From: Acinetobacter sp. MB5
GTDB taxonomy: Bacteria; Pseudomonadota; Gammaproteobacteria; Pseudomonadales; Moraxellaceae
NCBI RefSeq assembly: GCF_003261585.1
Contig: NZ_POVU01000007.1
Span: 62,001 to 126,000, forward strand
Direction of reading: 5' to 3'
Length of the DNA: 64,000 bases
In this document: positions 9,626 to 18,492 of the stretch, in pieces
Layout: each line of letters starts with the position of its first letter
Numbering within the stretch: the stretch's first letter is position 1
The notes under the pieces: model-generated
The model's database searches: none
What the model was told of the DNA's origin: nothing
What the model saw: the letters and a program-made list of their open reading frames with translations, nothing else
Position numbers and translations under genes: made by a program

Positions 9626-10486
9626 ATGGCGCAACTACCAGCTTCAATGCGTCGTAAACCACGCGCAGCAGTCACCTCTATTCACGAAAAGCCACCTACA
9701 CGCGCTGAGCAAATGGCGAACGTAGGTGGTTGGATATTGTTAATAATTGCAACAACTGTTTTTATTGCCGGACTTTATGGGTTATATAAGATTATTACAG
9801 ATGCGCGTGTTGCAGACCTTCAAGTCGTTGGAAATGACTCTGCGATAGAAGCTCAACAGGTCACATCTTATGTTCAGCCGATCATGCGAGATAATTACTT
9901 TACTTCAGATCTGGAAAAAATTCGCGATCGGACTTTAGATATTTCGTGGGTGGATCGAGTCGTTGTTTCTCGTGCTTGGCCAAATGCAATTCGTGTACGT
10001 GTTTTTCCACGACATGCAATTGCCCGCTGGGGAACAGGTCGTTTACTGAGTGATAGTGGTGATGTATATAGTGAAGCGGTGCCGCAGCCACATAACGATT
10101 TGCCACTGTTGCATGGGCCAACAAGCCAGTCTCAGCTAATGATGCGGCGCTATAATGAAATAAATCAATTATTTCAACCTTTTAATATTCATTTAAAAGA
10201 GTTGTATTTAACAGAACGTATGACGTGGTTTATGCAGTTTGATTCGGGTTTACGCATTATCGTAGATCAAGATCAAACCATGAGTAAACTACAGCGTTTA
10301 AGTACGCTGGCAGGTACAGACTTAAAACCAATTTGGTCTCAAATTGCCACTGTAGATTTGCGTTACCGAAATGGTCTGGCAATTCAGTGGAAAGGTGCTG
10401 CGCCTGTTTCGCATGGACAATTTGTAGTGAGTAATAATGTCACCAGTATTTCTGCAAGTGAGCCAAATACGGCTCAAGTGCATTAA
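9626..10486 (+). CDS. ftsQ: Cell division protein FtsQ
   Basis: A protein of 286 residues with a short cytoplasmic Arg/Lys-rich tail, one membrane span at about residues 33-57 (GGWILLIIATTVFIAGLYGL), a POTRA domain starting VADLQVVGNDSAIEAQQV, and a periplasmic FtsQ beta domain. FtsQ bridges early and late divisome proteins with FtsB and FtsL. It starts 3 bp after ddlB. Sequence conservation is low, as usual for FtsQ; the call rests on topology plus position between ddlB and ftsA. Confidence 0.93.
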   Translation: MAQLPASMRRKPRAAVTSIHEKPPTRAEQMANVGGWILLIIATTVFIAGLYGLYKIITDARVADLQVVGNDSAIEAQQVTSYVQPIMRDNYFTSDLEKIRDRTLDISWVDRVVVSRAWPNAIRVRVFPRHAIARWGTGRLLSDSGDVYSEAVPQPHNDLPLLHGPTSQSQLMMRRYNEINQLFQPFNIHLKELYLTERMTWFMQFDSGLRIIVDQDQTMSKLQRLSTLAGTDLKPIWSQIATVDLRYRNGLAIQWKGAAPVSHGQFVVSNNVTSISASEPNTAQVH

Positions 10487-10537
10487 TTACTGATGGCGCT
10501 ATACCAAAAATTAATCATAAATCAATGGTAGTAGGTA

Positions 10538-11800
10538 ATGAGTGAAGCGGTTCCCTCAGTTGTAGCAATAGACATCGGGACGCACAAAGTTTCAGTCTTG
10601 ATTGGTAAAGTCCATGCTCCTGACAACATTCAGGTTGTTGGTATGGCAACTGCACGCAATCGCGGCATGAATAAAGGCAAAATTGTTAGTCTAGATAAGG
10701 TTATTTCTGCAATTAAAAACGCAGTGTCTGAAGCTGAGAACATGGCCGAATGTCGTGTGCATTCCGCATGGATTTCGATTCCGAGTACTGATTTAAAAAG
10801 CTTTTATGCAGCTGGACGTACACCAATAGCCAACCCTGACCACACCATTACTACCAACGAAGTTGTGCGTGCCTTAGAGTTGGCAAAAGCCAGCCATATT
10901 ACGCCAGACCATTATCTTGCGAGTGCTGTCCCTTTAGGTTTTGAGCTTGATGATTCACAGCAGTGGGTTATCAATCCGATTAATATGTCCGCACATAGCA
11001 TGACGGGGCATTATCAATTGATGATGCTACCGATCAGCACCATGCAAAACCTTGATCGTGCCATGAAAGGTGCCAATATTGGGGTTGAGCGTATGGTCAT
11101 TTCATCCTTGGCAACAGCCGAAGCAAGTTTGTTGCAGGATGAAAAAGATTATGGTGTTTGTTTACTTGATATTGGTGCAGGAACAACCAATTTGGCAGTG
11201 TATCTGGATGGGCGCTTAGCACTGACCAGAACATATACCGTTGGTGGTGAACATGTCACCCGAGATATTGCTGCGGTACTGCAAACGACTACTGAAGAAG
11301 CAGAACGGATCAAGATTCTGCATGGTTGTGTTGATATGAATGTGGTCAAACCCGATCATATGCTTCAGGTGCAAGGTATTGAAGGGCCACAAACGATTAG
11401 CCGTATTGAACTGAGCGAAATCATCATTGCACGCTACGAGCAGATTTTAAACATGATTCATCAAGATCTTGAAGATACAGGTGCAATTCATGGTCTATAT
11501 CATGGCGTGGTGTTAACTGGTGATGCTTGTCAGATTGAGGGCATGGTAAGTTTGTCTCGTAAAATTTTTGGTGTTTCGGCACATTTAGGCAATCCACCTT
11601 TACAGGTCAATGCAGATGATGCATATTTAGCCGCATTACGTCGCTCACAATATATTACGGCTGCAGGTTTATTGATGTATAGTCAGAGCGAAACATCCGA
11701 TGCAATCGAGGTTGCAGATGAACACGGAGATAAAACAATGATGAATCGTTTAAGAAATGGATGGAATTCATTAAACAATAAACTAAAATCTATTTTCTAA
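10538..11800 (+). CDS. ftsA: Cell division protein FtsA
   Basis: A protein of 420 residues of the actin/HSP70 ATPase fold. It tethers FtsZ filaments to the inner membrane. Phosphate and nucleotide motifs are AIDIGTHKVSVLIG at residues 9-22, LLDIGAGTTNLAVY near 210, and VVLTGDACQIEGM near 330. The last 19 residues, from MMNRLRNGWN to KLKSIF, form the expected amphipathic membrane-targeting helix. A 51-bp gap separates it from ftsQ. Confidence 0.96.
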   Translation: MSEAVPSVVAIDIGTHKVSVLIGKVHAPDNIQVVGMATARNRGMNKGKIVSLDKVISAIKNAVSEAENMAECRVHSAWISIPSTDLKSFYAAGRTPIANPDHTITTNEVVRALELAKASHITPDHYLASAVPLGFELDDSQQWVINPINMSAHSMTGHYQLMMLPISTMQNLDRAMKGANIGVERMVISSLATAEASLLQDEKDYGVCLLDIGAGTTNLAVYLDGRLALTRTYTVGGEHVTRDIAAVLQTTTEEAERIKILHGCVDMNVVKPDHMLQVQGIEGPQTISRIELSEIIIARYEQILNMIHQDLEDTGAIHGLYHGVVLTGDACQIEGMVSLSRKIFGVSAHLGNPPLQVNADDAYLAALRRSQYITAAGLLMYSQSETSDAIEVADEHGDKTMMNRLRNGWNSLNNKLKSIF

Positions 11801-11966
11801 GTTCGTTTCGTTGATGGATATTGTTGGGAAGTTGTAAGCAAAAAGTTCTATACTTGACAAAGATGGCTTTAGCACAGCATCCTAAAAAAATTGTATTTTA
11901 TATAGACGTTCAAGGCAGTATACGGGCTCAAGTGGCTGCCAATAAGCATTAGGAACACTCAAGGTC

Positions 11967-13166
11967 ATGGCCTCATTTGAATTTTTAGACGACGAACAAA
12001 CTGATGGTAACGGTCAAGCCCGTTTCACTGTATTTGGTGTAGGTGGTGGCGGTGGTAATGCCGTTCAGCACATGGTGCAGTCTGACATTAAAGGTGTAAA
12101 GTTTGTTTGTGCCAATACAGACAAACAAGCCTTAGACCGCATGAACGCACCATTCAAAATTCAGCTTGGTGAACAAAGTACTCGTGGCTTGGGTGCTGGT
12201 GCTAATCCTGAAGTTGGTCAGATTGCGGCAGAAGAAAGCCGTGAGTTGATCCGTCAGCATCTTGAAGGTGCAGACATGGTATTTGTTACCGCAGGTATGG
12301 GCGGTGGAACAGGTACTGGTGCAGCGCCTGTTGTGGCGGAAATTGCTAAAGAAATGGGTATATTAACTGTAGGTGTGGTGACTACACCATTTAATTTTGA
12401 AGGTCGTCGCCGTCAAAAGTCTGCAGAAAAAGGCATTGAAGCACTTGAGCAATTTGTTGACTCACTGATTATTATTCCAAATGAACGCCTGTTGAATGTC
12501 TATGGTGACATTTCTATGCAGGATGCTTATCGTAAAGCAGATGACGTTTTGTTAAATGCTGTGCGGAGTATTTTTGATTTGGTGGTACGTCCAGGTCATA
12601 TTAACCTTGACTTTGCTGACTTGAAAACAGCGATGAGTACTCGTGGTTATGCCATGATGGGTGAGGGTAAAAGCTCTGGTCCAGACCGTGCGGAAGAAGC
12701 TGCACGTTTGGCAATTCGTAGCCCATTGCTTGATAATGTGAACATCATGAATGCCAAAGGTGTGTTAATTAACATCACAGGTGGTAATGATGTCACCTTG
12801 CGTGAAACGCAAATTATTACTGATGTTGTGAACCAAATTGTTGATTTAGATGAAGGTGAAGTCTTCTTTGGTACAGTTTTTGATCCTGATGCACGTGATG
12901 AAATTCGCGTAACAGTCATTGCAACAGGTCTTACACGTAACTCAAACAATCTGGAAGCAGCACGTGCCAAAGCTGCAGCGGCTCAAGCTGCTGCCGCTAT
13001 GCAGCAACAGCCACAGCAAATTGCTGAGGATGATGATATTCCTGCAATTCAACGCCAATATCAGGCAGGAGGTGCACCTGCACGTCCAGTTGCTGCGTCA
13101 AGTAATAGCTCACGTCCAAACCCGATGAGTATTCAAGATTACTTGAAAAAACAACAAGGTAAGTGA
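11967..13166 (+). CDS. ftsZ: Cell division GTPase FtsZ
   Basis: A protein of 399 residues, the tubulin-like GTPase that forms the Z-ring. The nucleotide-binding tubulin signature [14 protein letters not shown] lies near residue 112 and the T7 loop [12 protein letters not shown] near 213. Residues 320-380 are a variable Ala/Gln-rich linker. The tail ends [13 protein letters not shown], the position of the conserved FtsA/ZipA-binding peptide. The 166-bp gap after ftsA contains a TTGACA at 11854-11859 and could hold an ftsZ promoter. A strong terminator follows. Confidence 0.98.
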   Translation: MASFEFLDDEQTDGNGQARFTVFGVGGGGGNAVQHMVQSDIKGVKFVCANTDKQALDRMNAPFKIQLGEQSTRGLGAGANPEVGQIAAEESRELIRQHLEGADMVFVTAGMGGGTGTGAAPVVAEIAKEMGILTVGVVTTPFNFEGRRRQKSAEKGIEALEQFVDSLIIIPNERLLNVYGDISMQDAYRKADDVLLNAVRSIFDLVVRPGHINLDFADLKTAMSTRGYAMMGEGKSSGPDRAEEAARLAIRSPLLDNVNIMNAKGVLINITGGNDVTLRETQIITDVVNQIVDLDEGEVFFGTVFDPDARDEIRVTVIATGLTRNSNNLEAARAKAAAAQAAAAMQQQPQQIAEDDDIPAIQRQYQAGGAPARPVAASSNSSRPNPMSIQDYLKKQQGK

Positions 13167-13194
13167 TGATTGGAATATCCAATCTACTTAAAAG

Positions 13195-13228
13195 AAAAAA
13201 AGGTAGGCAATTCGCCTACCTTTTTTGT
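13195..13228 (+). terminator. Terminator of the ftsZ transcript
   Basis: A GGTAGGC / GCCTACC stem is flanked by an A-run and a T-run, 30 bp after the ftsZ stop. It separates ftsZ from lpxC. Confidence 0.85.
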
Positions 13229-13290
13229 TTTTTATCAATGATTAATTATGCTAATCTTGAGCAGTTTGTAAAGGTAGAAGACAATAACAG

Positions 13291-14193
13291 ATGTTGAAAC
13301 AGCGTACCCTCAAGCGTGTTGTCAAGGCCAGCGGCATTGGTTTACACAGTGGGCAAAAAGTCATGATTAACTTTGTGCCGCATACGGTTGACTCGGGTAT
13401 TGTGTTTCGTCGAATTGATCTTAATCCGCCTGTTGATCTTCCTGCAGATGCGATGCTGATTCAAGAAGCTTTTATGTGTTCGAATTTGGTTCAAGAAGAC
13501 ATTAAGGTTGGCACCATCGAACATGTTATGAGTGCAATTGCTGCTTTAGGGATTGATAACTTAATTGTTGAGGTGTCTGCTTCAGAAGTCCCAATTATGG
13601 ACGGAAGTGCAGGGCCATTTATTTACTTGCTCATGCAAGGTGGGCTTGTTGAACAGGATGCACCAAAGAAGTTCATTAAAATTTTAAAACCAGTTGAAGC
13701 TACGATTGCCGATAAACGTGCTGCATTTACACCACATCATGGTTTTCAGCTCAACTTTACCATTGATTTTGACCATCCTGCCTTTGCGAAAGAATACCAG
13801 TCAGCCACCATTGATTTTTCAACAGAAACTTTTGTGTATGAAGTGAGTGATGCACGAACGTTTGGTTTTATGAAAGATCTTGATTATCTTAAGGCCAATA
13901 ACCTTGCACTAGGTGCAAGTCTTGAGAATGCGATTGGTGTTGATGATACAGGTGTTGTGAATGAGGAAGGCTTGCGTTATGACGATGAATTTGTGCGTCA
14001 TAAAATTCTAGATGCAGTGGGTGATCTGTATTTACTCGGTCATCAGATTATTGCGAAATTTGATGCTTATAAGTCTGGGCATGCACTCAACAATCAATTA
14101 TTACATCAGGTAAAAAGTGACCCGAGTAATTATGAAATTGTAACATTTAATGACATCTCGGATTGTCCTATCCCTTATGTAAATGTGAGCTAA
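13291..14193 (+). CDS. lpxC: UDP-3-O-acyl-N-acetylglucosamine deacetylase
   Basis: A protein of 300 residues. This zinc enzyme is the committed step of lipid A synthesis. Zinc ligands are visible as the His in TIEHVMSAI and as His and Asp in [15 protein letters not shown]; the general-base region [12 protein letters not shown] is also kept. Its length matches E. coli LpxC (305) with a slightly short C-terminus. It is separated from ftsZ by a terminator and so has its own promoter. Downstream it converges with dciA across an AT-rich spacer. Confidence 0.97.
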   Translation: MLKQRTLKRVVKASGIGLHSGQKVMINFVPHTVDSGIVFRRIDLNPPVDLPADAMLIQEAFMCSNLVQEDIKVGTIEHVMSAIAALGIDNLIVEVSASEVPIMDGSAGPFIYLLMQGGLVEQDAPKKFIKILKPVEATIADKRAAFTPHHGFQLNFTIDFDHPAFAKEYQSATIDFSTETFVYEVSDARTFGFMKDLDYLKANNLALGASLENAIGVDDTGVVNEEGLRYDDEFVRHKILDAVGDLYLLGHQIIAKFDAYKSGHALNNQLLHQVKSDPSNYEIVTFNDISDCPIPYVNVS

Positions 14194-14290
14194 ACCGTTA
14201 AATTTTCAAGCGCCGACTGACTTTTTACCAAAAATTAAATTGTATATTATTTAATCAAATATATTAAAATAAAGCATAAAAATTACATTG

Positions 14291-14728
14291 TTACTTTATA
14301 ACGCTTGCTAAATTGCGTATAGCTTGGCTAAGCTTAGGGTCGTTCACAAACTGTGCTGCGCTTTGTAACATTTGTTGTGTTTCTGCAGAAACAGGGTGAT
14401 CTTTGTTTATAGATTTTTTTTGAATATTTTTCGTACGAAGACGAACTTGAATTTTTTGTAAATCTTTTAATTCTTCTCGTTGGGAAAGTTGAGCAACATA
14501 TTGTTTCTGTAGGTATCCCAGTTGGCTAATCATCGCTTGATTTTCACCTGTGATCGTTAAAACACCATGTTGATAGCATACCACTTGCCATTGTTCTGGT
14601 TGTGGTAAAAGCGGTTGAATGATTTTAGTCAGCATTTGCCAATATTGGACTTGTTTGGTGAGTTGTTGAATATTTGCTGCCTTTGTTTGGGGTTGGTTAG
14701 ATTTAAATAAATTTTTAGGCTGTGACAT
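14291..14728 (-). CDS. dciA: DciA-family (DUF721) protein
   Basis: A protein of 145 residues. The central part (WQVVCYQHGVLTITGENQAM, then SQLGYLQKQYVAQL) fits the KH-like DUF721 fold of DciA, the ancestral loader of replicative helicase DnaB in bacteria lacking DnaC. The C-terminus is a predicted helix after a Lys-rich linker. Placement next to lpxC is a common gammaproteobacterial arrangement for this family. Similarity is moderate, so the call leans on context as well. Confidence 0.75.
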   Translation of the reverse strand: MSQPKNLFKSNQPQTKAANIQQLTKQVQYWQMLTKIIQPLLPQPEQWQVVCYQHGVLTITGENQAMISQLGYLQKQYVAQLSQREELKDLQKIQVRLRTKNIQKKSINKDHPVSAETQQMLQSAAQFVNDPKLSQAIRNLASVIK

Positions 14729-14840
14729 GGCAGAGTCCTATGCTTTGCAATGTATTCATCTTAAAAGGTTGCTTGAGTCTAAACAAGAAGTCAAAGGCTG
14801 TTTTCGTAATGCTTCAGTTAAGCAATTTTTAGAGGTTTTT

Positions 14841-15539
14841 ATGCGACGTATTTTATTGGCATTATCTTTAGTGGTTTCGACGCCACTGGCATTTGCGGAT
14901 TTAATTGATACATCATCAAATGCAGCAAATTCAACAGACCGTCTTGGAGAGTTGAGTCGTACACTTTCACATGGTTCTTACTCTACAGAAGCAAATGATG
15001 TGGATGAAGGTGAAGATGCTCCTCAAGTTAATGTAACCCTTCGTGGTCATAAATCAGTTGAATTTAATAATGCTTCGATCGCTAAAAAGTACGGAACCTC
15101 TAATCTAAGTGTTTCAAATACAGGTTCAAGCTCGGGTGTCATGTCTTGGTTAAAAGCCAATCCTTTGCCTGGTATGGTGCGTGTAAGCTCACAATATGGA
15201 ACACGTGTTTTTGGTGGAAAGTCTGAATACCATCCTGGGGTGGATCTTGCTGCACCAAGTGGTACACCAATTTATGCTTCTGGTTCTGGTGTAGTAACAC
15301 GTTCTGGTTGGGTAAATGGTTATGGTCAAATGATTGAAATTAACCACGGTAATGGTTATATCACCCGTTATGCGCATGCATCTCGTCTATTGGTCAGTGT
15401 GGGTGAGCATGTACAAGCAGGCGAAGAAATTGCAAAAGTGGGTTGTACAGGTCGTTGTACCGGTGCCCATTTGCATTATGAAATTGTACAAGACGGTCAA
15501 CGTAAGAATCCAAGTACCTATCTTGCAATGCTGCCGTAA
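14841..15539 (+). CDS. Secreted M23-family metallopeptidase
   Basis: A protein of 232 residues from the ATG at 14841, which has AGAGG upstream. Longer in-frame starts exist but would hide the signal peptide MRRILLALSLVVSTPLAFA. After a low-complexity Ser/Asn-rich linker, the LytM/M23 domain covers about 105-230. It has the zinc-binding HPGVD, the GYITRYAHAS strand and HLHYE, so all zinc ligands are present and it should be an active endopeptidase acting on peptidoglycan cross-links in the periplasm. It is divergent from dciA. Confidence 0.88.
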   Translation: MRRILLALSLVVSTPLAFADLIDTSSNAANSTDRLGELSRTLSHGSYSTEANDVDEGEDAPQVNVTLRGHKSVEFNNASIAKKYGTSNLSVSNTGSSSGVMSWLKANPLPGMVRVSSQYGTRVFGGKSEYHPGVDLAAPSGTPIYASGSGVVTRSGWVNGYGQMIEINHGNGYITRYAHASRLLVSVGEHVQAGEEIAKVGCTGRCTGAHLHYEIVQDGQRKNPSTYLAMLP

Positions 15540-15618
15540 TTTTAGGTATTTAAAATTGTAAAGTGACATATCATGAGTAAAAACCTCTAAAACCGCTCTT
15601 GATATTTTGCTTTTTTAT

Positions 15619-15649
15619 GAAAATCGCCACTTGTTGGCGATTTTTTTGT
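15619..15649 (+). terminator. Terminator after the M23 peptidase gene
   Basis: An AAATCGCCA / TGGCGATTT stem with a five-base loop is followed by TTTT. It lies 80 bp past the peptidase stop. Confidence 0.8.
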
Positions 15650-15787
15650 CAATAAACATTTTTAGGATAACGATTATTTATTTTCTAAATATTGGTATCC
15701 ATTTGTATTTAAAAGTAGCCATAACTTTTTCAACTAAAACATGGTAAAACTAGCGAGTTGTCTAAAATGATTAAGGAAAGGTGAAAC

Positions 15788-18490
15788 ATGGCGTATTATG
15801 GTGATTCTGACGCGCAGGAAACCCTAGAATGGGAAGATGCTTTTGATTCAGTGTTACAACATATGGGAACAGAGCGAGCAGCGTTCTTATTAGAAAAACT
15901 TTATCAACGCGCAATTGCTAAACATGTTCCTATTCAGCGCCTAAATACCCCATACCTCAATACCATTTCTGTAGAAGAACAACCTGCAATGCCAGGTGAC
16001 CAAGACATGGAGCGTCGTATCCGTGCTTTGATTCGTTGGAATGCATTGGCGATGGTATTACGTGCCAATAAAACAGGCGATGATTTAGGTGGTCACTTAG
16101 CAAGTTTCGCATCTTCAGCAACTTTATACGATGTTGGCTTTAACCACTTCTTCCGTGCCAATAGCGACAGCTTCGGCGGCGACATGATCTATTATCAAGG
16201 TCACTGTGCCCCAGGGATCTATGCACGTTCATTCTTGGAAGGTCGTTTGACTGAAGAGCATTTGAACAACTTCCGTCGTGAAGTTGCAGGTATTGGTCTG
16301 CCATCTTATCCACATCCATATTTAATGCCTGATTACTGGCAGTTCCCAACGGTTTCAATGGGTCTTGGTCCAATCATGTCGATTTACCAAGCGCATATTC
16401 AAAAATACTTGATGAACCGTGGTTTGATTAAAGAAGAAGACCGTAAAGTCTGGGCATACCTCGGTGATGGTGAAATGGACGAGCCAGAGAGCTTGGGTGC
16501 AATTTCACTTGCAGGTCGTGAAAAGTTAGATAACCTGATTTGGGTTGTAAACTGTAACTTACAGCGTCTTGATGGTCCTGTACGTGGTAACGGTAAAATT
16601 ATCCAAGAACTTGAATCACTGTTCCGTGGTGCAGGCTGGCGTGTCATTAAAGTGGTTTGGGGGCGTCATTGGGATCCACTACTCGACAAAGATGAATCAG
16701 GCGCTTTAAAAGCCGTGATGGAAGAAGCAGTTGATGGTGATTTTCAACGCTACCAAGTAAAAGGCGGTGCATATACCCGTGCGCACTTCTTTGGTAAATA
16801 TCCAGAAGCTGAAGCCTTGGTTAAAAACTTAAGCGATGAAGATATTGATAACCTAAATCGTGGTGGTCATGACCCATACAAAGTTTTTGCTGCATATGCA
16901 GAAGCAACCAAAGCCAAAGGTCAACCGACTGTAATCTTGGCAAAAACTGTTAAAGGTTATGGTCTGTCTGAAGAAATTGAAGCGGTCAATAAAACGCACC
17001 AAATCAAGAAAATGCAGATTGAATCGTTGAAATATGTACGTAACCGTTTCAACTTACCATTTACCGATGAACAACTCGAAGAGCTTCCATTCTATCGTCC
17101 TAGTGAAAACTCACCAGAGATGAAATACATGAAAGCACGTCGTGAGTCTTTAGGTGGTTACCTACCTGCTCGTCGTCGTGAAAGTGAATCTCTAGCGATT
17201 CCTGCATTGTCTGTATTTGACTCAGTATTGAGTGGTTCTGGTGGTAAAGAACAATCAACAACGATGGTGATGGTTCGCTTAATTGCTGCATTATTGAAAG
17301 AAAAAGCAATTAAAGACCGTGTTGTTCCAATCGTTCCAGATGAAGCACGTACGTTTGGTCTAGAAGGGATGTTCCGTCAGCTCGGTATTTATGCCGCTCA
17401 CGGTCAAAAATATACCCCAGAAGACCAAGAACAATTGATGCATTACCGTGAAGCAAAAGACGGTCACATGCTTCAAGAAGGGATTAACGAAGCCGGTGCA
17501 ATGAGTGCATGGGCAGCGTTGGCGACTAGTTATTCAACCAATAACTTGCCAATGATTCCAATGTACATGTACTACTCAATGTTTGGTTTCCAGCGTATTG
17601 GTGACATTGCATGGGCAGCAGGCGATGCGCAAGCACAAGGCTTCTTGTTAGGTGCAACTGCAGGTCGTACGACACTCAACGGTGAAGGCTTACAGCACCA
17701 AGATGGTCACTCTCATATCTTGGCAAATACCATTCCAAACTGCGTGTCTTATGACCCATGCTTCGGCTATGAATTGGCTGTGATCGTACACGATGGTTTA
17801 CAACGTATGTATGTTAACCAAGAACGTGTGTTCTATTACTTAACTGTAATGAATGAGAACTACGAGCATCCTGAAATGCCAGATGGCGCTGAGGAAGGCA
17901 TCAAACGTGGTATGTACTTGTTCGAACAAGATGAAAAAGCAACAGTTCAGTTGATGGGTTCTGGTGTCATCCTTCGTGAAGTGATTAAAGCTGCGAAAAT
18001 CTTACGTGATGAATATCAAATCCATTCAAACGTGTGGAGTGTGACAAGCTTCAACGAATTGGCACGTGATGGTATGGCATGTGAAGAATACAACCGCCTA
18101 CATCCAGTTGCTGAAGATGTGAAAGAATCTTGGGTATCTCAGCAATTACGCGGCACGCAAGGTATTGTGGTTTCTGCAACAGATCACATGCGTGCTTATA
18201 GCGAACAAATCCGTGCTTATCTTCCAGATGGTCGTCCATTTGTTGCGTTGGGTACAGACGGTTTTGGTCGTTCAGATACACGTGCCAACCTACGTAGCTA
18301 CTTCGGTGTAGATGCAGCGCATATCGTGGTTGCAACTTTGAAAAAGTTGGCAGACGAAGGTGAAGTTGACGCACGTTTAGTCAAAGATGCAATTTCTAAC
18401 TTTGAGTTGGATACAGACCGTCCAGTTGCATGGGCACCACAAGCAACACCTGAACTACATGCTGTTGCAGACTATAAAGAGGAGAACTAA
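15788..18490 (+). CDS. aceE: Pyruvate dehydrogenase E1 component (homodimeric)
   Basis: A protein of 900 residues, the single-chain E1 of gammaproteobacteria. It decarboxylates pyruvate with thiamine diphosphate and acetylates the lipoyl groups of E2. The ThDP motif runs from LGDGEMDEPES (about residue 222) to VVNCNLQRLDGPV. Both N-terminal (QDMERRIRALIRWNA) and C-terminal transketolase-like segments are complete. An excellent ribosome site, AAGGAAAGG, precedes the ATG. aceF starts 2 bp after the stop, so the two are coupled. No pdhR-like regulator lies upstream in the window. Confidence 0.98.
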   Translation: MAYYGDSDAQETLEWEDAFDSVLQHMGTERAAFLLEKLYQRAIAKHVPIQRLNTPYLNTISVEEQPAMPGDQDMERRIRALIRWNALAMVLRANKTGDDLGGHLASFASSATLYDVGFNHFFRANSDSFGGDMIYYQGHCAPGIYARSFLEGRLTEEHLNNFRREVAGIGLPSYPHPYLMPDYWQFPTVSMGLGPIMSIYQAHIQKYLMNRGLIKEEDRKVWAYLGDGEMDEPESLGAISLAGREKLDNLIWVVNCNLQRLDGPVRGNGKIIQELESLFRGAGWRVIKVVWGRHWDPLLDKDESGALKAVMEEAVDGDFQRYQVKGGAYTRAHFFGKYPEAEALVKNLSDEDIDNLNRGGHDPYKVFAAYAEATKAKGQPTVILAKTVKGYGLSEEIEAVNKTHQIKKMQIESLKYVRNRFNLPFTDEQLEELPFYRPSENSPEMKYMKARRESLGGYLPARRRESESLAIPALSVFDSVLSGSGGKEQSTTMVMVRLIAALLKEKAIKDRVVPIVPDEARTFGLEGMFRQLGIYAAHGQKYTPEDQEQLMHYREAKDGHMLQEGINEAGAMSAWAALATSYSTNNLPMIPMYMYYSMFGFQRIGDIAWAAGDAQAQGFLLGATAGRTTLNGEGLQHQDGHSHILANTIPNCVSYDPCFGYELAVIVHDGLQRMYVNQERVFYYLTVMNENYEHPEMPDGAEEGIKRGMYLFEQDEKATVQLMGSGVILREVIKAAKILRDEYQIHSNVWSVTSFNELARDGMACEEYNRLHPVAEDVKESWVSQQLRGTQGIVVSATDHMRAYSEQIRAYLPDGRPFVALGTDGFGRSDTRANLRSYFGVDAAHIVVATLKKLADEGEVDARLVKDAISNFELDTDRPVAWAPQATPELHAVADYKEEN

Positions 18491-18492
18491 TC

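Noticed and set aside
12647..12970. 107-codon frame antisense to ftsZ
   Set aside because: It fully overlaps conserved ftsZ codons and has no independent support.
14727..14840. A 38-residue longer start for the M23 peptidase
   Set aside because: It would overlap the dciA start codon, bury the signal peptide and lack a ribosome site.
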